NCBI GenBank assembly: GCA_021208685.1
Contig: JAJOJJ010000017.1
Location: forward strand, 62,001-126,000
Direction of reading: 5' to 3'
From: Saccharospirillaceae bacterium
GTDB lineage: Bacteria; Pseudomonadota; Gammaproteobacteria; Pseudomonadales; Oceanobacteraceae
DNA: 64,000 nt
In this document: positions 58,301-64,000 of the stretch, one piece after another
Layout of the letters: every line of letters starts with the position of its first letter
Position numbering within the stretch: position 1 is the stretch's first letter
Translations under genes and position numbers: made by a program
The notes under the pieces: generated by a model
The model's database searches: none
What the model was told of the DNA's origin: nothing
What the model saw: only the letters and a program-made list of their open reading frames with translations

Positions 58301-59069
58301 CGTTGGAACCCCACACAATGATGTAGTTGGAGTTGTACCAGTCTGCAGACTCCGGCACGTCAGTCTGCTCACCCCAGATTTGCGGTGAGGCCGGCGGCAG
58401 ATCGCAATACCAGTCGTAGAAGCTTAAGCAGTTACCGCCGATTAATGACAGATAACGTGCACCGGCGGCGTAAGACACCATCGACATGGCCGGAATCGGC
58501 GAAAATCCGGTAACTCGGTCGGGGCCGTAGGTTTTGGTGGTATAAACGTTGGACGCGGCAATCAGCTCGTTTACTTCATCCCAGCTGGCACGGACAAAAC
58601 CACCCAGGCCACGACGTTCTTTGTAGCTTTTTGCTTTTACCGGATCAGAAACAATGGATTCCCAAGCTTTTACCGGATCATTGTGCTGCGTTTTGGCTTC
58701 GCGCCACAGTTTCATCAGCTGACCACGGACTTTCGGATACTTCAGGCGGTTGGCACTGTAGATATACCAGGAATAACTGGCGCCACGCGGACAACCACGG
58801 GGCTCGTGGTTAGGCAAATCCGGACGGGTGCGCGGGTAGTCGGTTTGCTGGGTTTCCCAGGTAACCAGACCATCTTTAACGTAGATTTTCCAACTGTATG
58901 AACCAGTGCAATTCACACCATGGGTAGAACGCACGACTTTGTCATGCTGCCAACGCTGGCGATATCCTTTTTCCCAACTGCGATCCTGGTCGGTAGTAGC
59001 ACCGTGACCATTCGCAAAGGGCTCTTTGCGCGTTTTAAAAAAACGCAGCTTTTCGAGTAGGTGACTCAT
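55353..59069 (-). CDS. narG: NarG, catalytic molybdenum subunit of membrane nitrate reductase
   Basis: A 1238-residue molybdo-bis-MGD enzyme reducing nitrate to nitrite in the cytoplasm. Near E. coli identity in many blocks: QRWQHDKVVRSTHGVNCTG, TWETQQTDYPRTRPDLPNH, GFSPIPAMSMVSYAAGARYL, ADWYNSNYIIVWGSNVPQ (Mo-ligand Asp region), GLINMLMMCGCIGQTGGGW, FIWRSNLLGSSGKGHE and SSPTWSGLEDEHVSYNAGY. The first Fe-S cluster (FS0) motif H-x3-C-x3-C reads HGVNCTGSY here: the third ligand position (Cys57 in E. coli) is Tyr, coded TAC at about 58896-58898. An N-terminal Tat-like remnant KTRKEPFANGHG is present. First gene of narGHJI-ppiC-porin. Confidence 0.97.
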   Translation of the reverse strand: MSHLLEKLRFFKTRKEPFANGHGATTDQDRSWEKGYRQRWQHDKVVRSTHGVNCTGSYSWKIYVKDGLVTWETQQTDYPRTRPDLPNHEPRGCPRGASYSWYIYSANRLKYPKVRGQLMKLWREAKTQHNDPVKAWESIVSDPVKAKSYKERRGLGGFVRASWDEVNELIAASNVYTTKTYGPDRVTGFSPIPAMSMVSYAAGARYLSLIGGNCLSFYDWYCDLPPASPQIWGEQTDVPESADWYNSNYIIVWGSNVPQTRTPDAHFLTEVRYKGTKTCVITSDYSEASKFGDTWLAPRQGTDAALAMAFGHVILKEFHVDNPSAYFTDYVKRTTDMPMLVMLEGNNGHLSGGRFLRAADLVDNLGEDNNPDWKTIAVNNDGRLTSPNGAIGYRWGEKGKWNLEQKDRNGDLDLVLSLKDQNDGFAEVAFPYFGGAPHEYQYFQHTEHNEIQLRKVPVKTVQLASGGTAQVATVFDLMLAHYGVDNGIGDSSRASSFDDNVPYTPAWQEVITGVDRADVIRVAREFARNADKTRGRSMVIVGAALNHWYHMDMNYRGLINMLMMCGCIGQTGGGWAHYVGQEKLRPQTGWTPLAFGLDWVRPPRHMNGTSFFYNHSSQWRYEKLNMTEVISPLAPKEKWNGSIIDFNSRAERMGWLPSAPQLSTNPLHLAGAAAKAGMDVKDYVVEQLKQGELKFACEQPDNPQNFPRNMFIWRSNLLGSSGKGHEYMLKHLLGTKHGLLGKDLGDFGGQKPQDVEWVDNGAEGKVDLWVTLDFRMSTTCLYSDIVLPTATWYEKDDMNTSDMHPFIHPLSAAIDPVWEARSDWEIFKGIAKEFSRVCVGHLGVEKDLVTTPMHHDTPAELAQPYGVKAWWKGECEAIPGKTMPGLTLVERDYPNTYARFTSIGPLLESIGNGGKGISWDTKDEVKLLRQLNYTHTDYGVNQGMAKLDTAIDACEMILTLAPETNGHVAVKAWEALGEITGLDHTHLAKSKEEEKIRWRDIVAQPRKIISSPTWSGLEDEHVSYNAGYTNVHELIPWRTITGRQQFYQDHEWMRDFGEQLCSYKPPINLKTVAPVLNKKPNGNKEIVLNWITPHQKWGIHSTYSDNLLMLTLSRGGPIVWMSETDAKAAGIVDNDWIEIFNVNGSIAARAVVSQRVPEGMSMMYHAQERIVNVPGAEMTGTRGGIHNSVTRAVMKPTHMIGGYAQQAYGFNYYGTVGCNRDEFVIVRKMNKVDWLDTQ

Positions 59070-59428
59070 AGCTAACTCCTGATGTGTCCCGAAAGACCGG
59101 CTATAAACATACGGAGATATACTACTCAGATTGCCCCAATTAACGATGGGGACGGGTCGGCGTCAGCGGCTGAAAAACGCTGGCATCAACACAAAAATAC
59201 TCACAAAGTGGTAAGTAAATAATTGTTCAAACCATTGATTATAAAAGGTTTTATTTTTTACCCTTAAAAAATATTGCGCTAAATCAATCCTCCGAAAGCA
59301 AGATGAGTAGCTAAAAGTAATCCTGTATAATAATAAGCATTCGCATATAGTTCAGTAATAACAGCCATATCCATGAGTACATACTGCAGGTAAAATAACC
59401 GTTCAGTCGTATTTACCGTTTTTAAACT
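59070..59428. promoter_or_regulatory. Divergent narG/narX control region
   Basis: 359 AT-rich bases without a gene. It holds an FNR-like box TTGCGCTAAATCAA (59274-59287; right half perfect, left half two mismatches), a NarL-like heptamer TACCCTT (59259-59265), and a GC-rich inverted repeat CCCCA-N8-TGGGG (59134-59151) nearer narG. In E. coli narG needs FNR, IHF and NarL; the same logic is likely but promoter positions could not be fixed. Confidence 0.5.
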
Positions 59429-61201
59429 ATGAAACAGACATCGGTTATTACCCGCATCAACCTCGCCATGACTGCTATTATTCTGATGGCAATATCAACT
59501 ATTCTGGTCTCTTACTGGCTCTCAGATCAAACCGACAATGATGCTTATGCCATTAACAGTGCAGGCTCTTTACGAATGCACAGCTATCGCCTGCTGACAG
59601 ATCCTGAATCAGCAAGTGACAATAAAGAAATCATCCGCAGTATTTTCAACAACCCAATAATGAAAAATGTCGTCAGAAATGCCGAATCAACAGAGCTATT
59701 TAACGAACTGGGTGAGCGGGGAATATTACTGGCTAATAAAATCAGCGATTCAGAAACGGGCGCCGATGAAAAATTAGATCTTGTACATGCCTTTGTAGAT
59801 GATCTTAATCGTCTGGTATTGATCATTCAGCATAATGCCGAAGGAAAAATACGGACGTTAAGAACTTTCCAGATTATTGCATTTTTTGTTACTGTGATTC
59901 TGTCTGCCATTGTTATCTACTGGATACATCTGCGCTTTACCGTACCGCTAAGTGAACTGACTAATACCGCACGTCAGATCAGCCGAGGTGATTTTTCCTG
60001 CAATATATCCCCATCAGAAGGCACCGATGAACTGAGTGTACTTTCCCGCTCTTTTGAACATATGTGTAAAGCGATTTCCTATATGTATGAATCGCTGGAG
60101 AAGCAGGTTGAAGAGAAAACAGCCGAGCTGCAGAACAGCAATAAAACGCTCAGCTTTCTCTACAATCTGGCCAGACGAACCAGTACACATGAGATCAGGA
60201 AAGAAGATTTTGATAACATCCTGAAAGAACTTTCTGTAGTAACAGGTATAGACAATATTGAACTCTGCTTGCTGACGGAAAACGGGGATATTCCATATCT
60301 GCAGATCAATGGCAGTAAAGAGCTGGATGATGACTGCCGCTCACGCAATTGTCGAGACTGTCTGACACCAAACAGCAGCATTGCATCCCAGATTAACTTC
60401 CCGATCTCAAGAGAAAACAGAGACTATGGTGTTCTGGCCCTGAATAGCCATCCGGAGTCACTGCTGCGCTGGCAGCGTGATCTGTTTACCTCCGTCGCCA
60501 ATCTGTTTGCTATTGCAATGAGCCTGCAGGGTGAAGAGGAAAACATCCGCAGGATTACGTTGATGAAAGAACGTAACGTTATCGCCCGTGAACTGCACGA
60601 CTCTCTGGCTCAGGCTCTGTCTTATCTGAAAATTCAGGTAACCCGCCTTAACCGGGCCATCGGTAGTTCTGACTTTGAAATAATGATGGATGTCTCTGCC
60701 GAACTTAAACAGGGTCTGGACTCTGCTTACCGGCAACTGCGCGAACTGCTGACAACCTTTCGCCTTAAAGTCGACGGTAAAGGATTACTTGATGCGCTGC
60801 AGAAAACCGTAGATCAGTTCCACGAGCAATCCAATATGGAAATATCCCTGAACTACGATATTTTTAATATCCCCTTATCACCTCAGGAAGAAATTCATTT
60901 ATTACAGATAATCCGCGAAGCCAGCCAGAATGCGATCCACCACTCCCATGGAAAAAAAATACACATCAACCTTTGCAGCAATGACAAGAAGGAAGTGATA
61001 CTCGAAATCGAAGACGATGGAATCGGCATCAATACCGATCCTGAAAAGCGTAACCACTATGGCATGGCGATTATTCAGGAAAGGGCTTACCAACTCTCCG
61101 GAAATGCAGAAATTAAACGACGTAACGAAGGGGGAACCGGGGTTTATTTCAGCTTTACTCCTGAATCAGTGAAAATCTTAAAATTTAATTTAGAGCAATA
61201 A
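59429..61201 (+). CDS. narX: NarX, nitrate/nitrite sensor histidine kinase
   Basis: A 590-residue kinase: membrane helix 1 (about 10-31), a periplasmic sensor with the P-box INSAGSLRMHSYRL at 42-55 that binds nitrate, membrane helix 2 (about 148-166), HAMP, a central cysteine region (CRSRNCRDC), and a HisKA_3/HPK7 module with ERNVIARELHDSLAQALSYLKIQ (His about 390) and an ATPase domain (QIIREASQNAIHHSHG, EDDGIGI, GMAIIQERAYQL, GGTGVYFSF). It phosphorylates NarL. Divergent from narG, as narXL is divergent from nar genes in Pseudomonas, but narL does not follow. ATG 59429; no clear Shine-Dalgarno. Confidence 0.94.
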   Translation: MKQTSVITRINLAMTAIILMAISTILVSYWLSDQTDNDAYAINSAGSLRMHSYRLLTDPESASDNKEIIRSIFNNPIMKNVVRNAESTELFNELGERGILLANKISDSETGADEKLDLVHAFVDDLNRLVLIIQHNAEGKIRTLRTFQIIAFFVTVILSAIVIYWIHLRFTVPLSELTNTARQISRGDFSCNISPSEGTDELSVLSRSFEHMCKAISYMYESLEKQVEEKTAELQNSNKTLSFLYNLARRTSTHEIRKEDFDNILKELSVVTGIDNIELCLLTENGDIPYLQINGSKELDDDCRSRNCRDCLTPNSSIASQINFPISRENRDYGVLALNSHPESLLRWQRDLFTSVANLFAIAMSLQGEEENIRRITLMKERNVIARELHDSLAQALSYLKIQVTRLNRAIGSSDFEIMMDVSAELKQGLDSAYRQLRELLTTFRLKVDGKGLLDALQKTVDQFHEQSNMEISLNYDIFNIPLSPQEEIHLLQIIREASQNAIHHSHGKKIHINLCSNDKKEVILEIEDDGIGINTDPEKRNHYGMAIIQERAYQLSGNAEIKRRNEGGTGVYFSFTPESVKILKFNLEQ

Positions 61202-61508
61202 AGTTGCTCTGTAGTCGAAGCTTATATAAAATCAAAGTAAGAGTTTAAAGTAGCGTCAATTGTTTACAACTTATCAACTACCCCTTAATGATTTTAATTA
61301 TTAATAAGGAGAGTAAAATACCCCAACTATAATCGCGAGCATGTGGGCTCTTTGATAAGGACATCCGGTATGACTACCGCATTCGAATGGCCAAGGTTAC
61401 GCAACGTAGTTTTCATATCAGTACCTATCTGCAGCATCCAAATTCCAAATACAGAGTTCAATCCCACTGTCGCAATCGTAAGCAATGATATTGACATCAC
61501 TTCTGTAT
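61202..61508. other. Intergenic region between narX and the recombinase
   Basis: About 300 AT-rich bases with no supported gene. It contains an imperfect inverted repeat with CCTTA/TAAGG ends (about 61277-61303) that may end narX transcription, TACCCC heptamer-like phrases at about 61273 and 61319, and the first copy of a 21-bp direct repeat (61322-61342) whose second copy lies in the recombinase 3' end. Confidence 0.5.
61322..61342. repeat. 21-bp direct repeat, copy 1 (possible att-type site)
   Basis: CCCAACTATAATCGCGAGCAT. It differs from copy 2 (61527-61547) by one base. The identity stretches weakly 3 bases further. The two lie 205 bases apart in the same orientation. Contains the palindromic core TCGCGA. 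Confidence 0.6.
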
Positions 61509-64000
61509 CTACTTGGACGGCACAATCCCAACCATAATCGCGAGCATATGAAACAGATACCTCAGTACGGAAGATGAGTACTTCTGGTAGTTTTCACCGC
61601 CATTGTTGATGTTCTCTAACAGTTCAGCTTCTCTGGGATGGCTGAGATGCAACATCCCGAAGGTACTGGCTTTAGTTTTGTCTTCACGCAAGATGACATG
61701 CGGAATGACCGATTTCCATTTGCCCAATTCCTTCTGATCTCCGTCAGCAAGATACAGCTCCAATCGCCAACGATTCATCTTTATCACGGTGTCCAACGTT
61801 TTCCTGAACTGCTGTAGATCTTCATACTTGGTGAATCGGATTCCGGAATGTGCCGTGTTTACAACGGCTAACCAGTATTTCAGCATCCACTGAAAACCCT
61901 CTCGATCGCTAAGATACAAATCTCTGAGGTTGCCAATAAAACAATCAATTTCTTGCGCAACTCCACTATCAGCAGGCTTACCTGGCAACAAAGGGAGGTT
62001 GAACACTGTGTTTTTCCTGCGCTCAGGGAATAGCCTTTCCTTATTATTCCTTGTCTTTATTGCTTGCAGTAATTGTGCGTTTTGCAGCCACCGCTCTAAC
62101 GTGCCTTCATCGATCTTTTGCATCATAGCAACGAAGGGGATTGATTTTCCTTCTTCTAACTTCTTCAAGGCGGTATAGCAGTCTTCGACAGAGTAATTTT
62201 TCTTCTGAACAATCTTCTCACCAGAACTACTTTCTGTTTCAGCAATCTGGCCATGAATAGGATCAAACTCCCGTATGTGTTTTTTCAGTCGATTGATCAG
62301 GCGCTCTCGCTGACGATTGATTGGATAGCGTTCTTGTTGTGCTTTTTTTACTGTTGGAACTTCTGAATGTTTACTTTGGTCACGGTCAACCGCAACCATC
62401 TGAGTGGTCATCAAACCAGTGAATGACTGAGCTGCCGTGAGTGTCAGTGTGGGGTTATAGCTGCGCACACGCTCCCCAATAATCAGATCTGCCACGTGGA
62501 TGTAATTGGAGAAAGTTACTTCCGGAGTTAGATGACCGACCAGAGCAGACAAGGACCAATACCGATCCCGATTGATATCTTCATTGAGTGAATAGATGGC
62601 CTTGCGAATGAGTAAGGCCATTGCGGTGGAGTAAGGAGTTAATTGTTCAATTAGTTGAGGATTACCTTCCAGAACAAGCATCAGATTGGTGATGGCGGTA
62701 TGACGAAGATGGTGGAACGACAGATCCTGCAAACCTTGCGCTACCAATAGGCGCTTAACAAGATCACTGATCCTGTTCCCATCAAATTGCATGCTTGGTG
62801 TTGTCGGCATACTGAACAGGAGAATATTCTTGTTTCCATCGTTTCGACTTATTCTTGCGCTCAGGTATCGTTGGAATTGTTCAAACTCCCCTCCAACCAA
62901 CAGAATTCGGGTCGGAATACGGCGCAGTGCAGAATAGGTCTTGTTGGAGCCGTAGCGATTCTCCCGAACAAAAATCCACCGATCTGCGGAGTTCTCAACA
63001 TCCTTCATTCTGAGCTTTAGCAGCTCACCTCGTCTCATTCCTGTTCGTATCGCCAGGATCAACAATACCTTGAGGCCATCGATGGTGTGCTGATCAAGGT
63101 CGGTAATGCAGTCGAGACGTTCCAACATTCCGGCAAAGGCTTGGTTCGAAATCAAACCAGTGCGGATGCGATTTCTTACTTTTGTAGAAGTCGTATCGGC
63201 AAAAAATCGGTTCAAATTTGGGGCGTTAATCGCTTTCTCTAGAAATTCGTGCAGTGATTTGAGTCTGCCGAGTAGGTAGTTTCTCGCCTTTGGATCATCC
63301 TTTGTTTCGGCCATTTTCTCATAAAGATCAATCCATTCTTCTTCAGTTAAGTCTTCCAGTACCTGGTCGTAGGTGTTTAAAAACCAAACAAATTTTATCT
63401 CTTCAAAATATCGTTTCAGAGATGACACCACCAAACGATCTTGCGAGTCGATCAGCCACTGTGTGAAAATCCGGAAATTGTCATCTGTTTCTGCGGACAG
63501 GATCTCGTTAAGCTCAGCTAATGCGGCATTCTTTCCTCTTTTAACGCCTCTATCTTTAGGGCGTAGCGCATGATCTATAGAGCGAATGTAACCATCGATA
63601 CTACGCTCCCGCTTACGAGTTTTGCTCACACTGGAGTGAGAGAATGAGCCACTGAAAAACGAGATGGGCTGCATTGAGGATTGAGCTGGTAGATTCTGCA
63701 TCCATAACATTTGGTGCTCTGGTCTGAGAGATGATGACTCTAAATTGCCGCAGGCTACCTCGATCAGGGCTTGTGGAAGTTCCACATCATCCAGCGTTTC
63801 TGTTGTGGCCAATGCTCCTGCGGCGAATCCCTTAAGGGATTTGATTTCAGCAAACCGCTGATTCGGTGAAACCGATTCCAATCGGTTGAGAATCAGTTTC
63901 CAGGCAATATCCTCATTCAGAGTTTCATGCCTCGTTTTAACAATACCTGTCGTAATGTGAATCAAGCCCAGTGTCAATGTATCAGGATAAAACCTGCGTA
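61509..64000 (-). CDS. Large tyrosine recombinase/integrase, 5' end outside window
   Basis: The frame is open to the right edge (an upstream RRFYPDT stretch precedes the TTG at 63977), so the N-terminus is missing; at least 829 residues are visible. The catalytic domain is central: IRTGMRRGELLKLRMKDV (Arg I), SFHHLRHTAITNL (His-x-x-Arg), LVGHLTPEVTFSNYIHV (His and the Tyr nucleophile). About 300 residues follow the Tyr, far more than in phage integrases, including a basic coiled region (RQRERLINRLKKHIREF). Such long recombinases occur in mobile islands. A duplicated 21-bp segment of its 3' end lies just downstream. Base composition is AT-richer than the moa and TonB regions. Confidence 0.8.
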   Translation of the reverse strand, partial: RRFYPDTLTLGLIHITTGIVKTRHETLNEDIAWKLILNRLESVSPNQRFAEIKSLKGFAAGALATTETLDDVELPQALIEVACGNLESSSLRPEHQMLWMQNLPAQSSMQPISFFSGSFSHSSVSKTRKRERSIDGYIRSIDHALRPKDRGVKRGKNAALAELNEILSAETDDNFRIFTQWLIDSQDRLVVSSLKRYFEEIKFVWFLNTYDQVLEDLTEEEWIDLYEKMAETKDDPKARNYLLGRLKSLHEFLEKAINAPNLNRFFADTTSTKVRNRIRTGLISNQAFAGMLERLDCITDLDQHTIDGLKVLLILAIRTGMRRGELLKLRMKDVENSADRWIFVRENRYGSNKTYSALRRIPTRILLVGGEFEQFQRYLSARISRNDGNKNILLFSMPTTPSMQFDGNRISDLVKRLLVAQGLQDLSFHHLRHTAITNLMLVLEGNPQLIEQLTPYSTAMALLIRKAIYSLNEDINRDRYWSLSALVGHLTPEVTFSNYIHVADLIIGERVRSYNPTLTLTAAQSFTGLMTTQMVAVDRDQSKHSEVPTVKKAQQERYPINRQRERLINRLKKHIREFDPIHGQIAETESSSGEKIVQKKNYSVEDCYTALKKLEEGKSIPFVAMMQKIDEGTLERWLQNAQLLQAIKTRNNKERLFPERRKNTVFNLPLLPGKPADSGVAQEIDCFIGNLRDLYLSDREGFQWMLKYWLAVVNTAHSGIRFTKYEDLQQFRKTLDTVIKMNRWRLELYLADGDQKELGKWKSVIPHVILREDKTKASTFGMLHLSHPREAELLENINNGGENYQKYSSSVLRYLFHMLAIMVGIVPSK
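61527..61547. repeat. 21-bp direct repeat, copy 2, within the recombinase 3' end
   Basis: CCCAACCATAATCGCGAGCAT. It encodes, on the minus strand, part of the last residues of the recombinase (MLAIMVGIV). Copy 1 lies just beyond the gene, a layout expected if the end of the gene is part of a recombination site. Confidence 0.6.

Noticed and set aside
59210-59245. TTCAAACCATTGAT as an FNR box upstream of narG
   Set aside because: The half-sites face the wrong way (TTCAA...TTGAT), so it is not the FNR palindrome.
61343-61537. 64-codon plus-strand open frame between narX and the recombinase
   Set aside because: It lies over the 21-bp repeat and the antisense end of the recombinase, lacks a Shine-Dalgarno and resembles nothing known.

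Overview
The window reads as a dense denitrification island from a marine-type gammaproteobacterium. The protein families and operon styles resemble Pseudomonas, Halomonas and Oceanospirillales. That taxonomic placement is inference; no rRNA or housekeeping marker is present. All four reductases of nitrate-to-N2 respiration are here: narGHJI, nirS, norCB and nosZ. With them are accessory genes, nitrate/nitrite carriers, two NnrS proteins, the NO-responsive NorR/RIC pair, NarX and NarL, a molybdenum-cofactor gene set with a Moco riboswitch, and the oxygen-independent ribonucleotide reductase. No tRNA, rRNA, CRISPR array or intact insertion sequence was seen.

Layout. 1-942: C-terminal part of a NarK-like carrier. 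959-8292 (minus): a DGC-type cysteine protein, then an operon read from the right as norQ, norC, norB, polyferredoxin, norD, norE, norF and a small cytochrome c. 8675-12489 (plus): a TonB receptor and nirS. 12490-13585: a gene-poor gap with palindromes and, at its right end, a DNR-like box and a NarL-type site. 13586-21562 (plus): nosRZDFYL-tatE. 21644-23969: mogA (minus) and nhaB (plus). 24077-29843 (plus): a GC-rich, Fur-box-headed cassette of TonB receptor, NitT/TauT-type ABC importer (permease frameshifted) and NnrS. 29911-32335: divergent RIC and norR with three NorR sites and a sigma-54 promoter. 32351-34978 (minus): narL, moeA, moeB. 35149-36246: an AT-rich, degenerate flavoprotein-like gene. 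36305-39709 (plus): Moco riboswitch, then moaA, mobA, moaB, moaC, moaD, moaE. 39704-42125 (minus): a phosphoketolase frameshifted in an A8 tract. 42220-44518 (minus): nrdG and nrdD behind a perfect FNR box. 44766-50090 (minus): narK2-type carrier, CBS protein, universal stress protein, narK1-type carrier, NnrS. 50358-59069 (minus): narG, narH, narJ, narI, ppiC, porin. 59429-61201 (plus): narX. 61509-64000 (minus): a large tyrosine recombinase running off the right edge.

How it fits together. Nitrate enters by NarK carriers and perhaps the porin. NarGHI, loaded with the Moco made by the moa/mob/moe/mog genes, reduces it to nitrite. NirS makes NO, NorCB makes N2O and NosZ makes N2. NarX/NarL heptamer sites and FNR/DNR-type boxes occur upstream of nor, tonB-nirS, nos, narK and nrdG, and NorR controls the NO-damage repair protein. 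Not seen in the window: the heme d1 genes that NirS needs, and an FNR/DNR regulator gene. Two homopolymer frameshifts, a Cys-to-Tyr change at a NarG Fe-S ligand position, and a recombinase with a duplicated 3' end are the main oddities.
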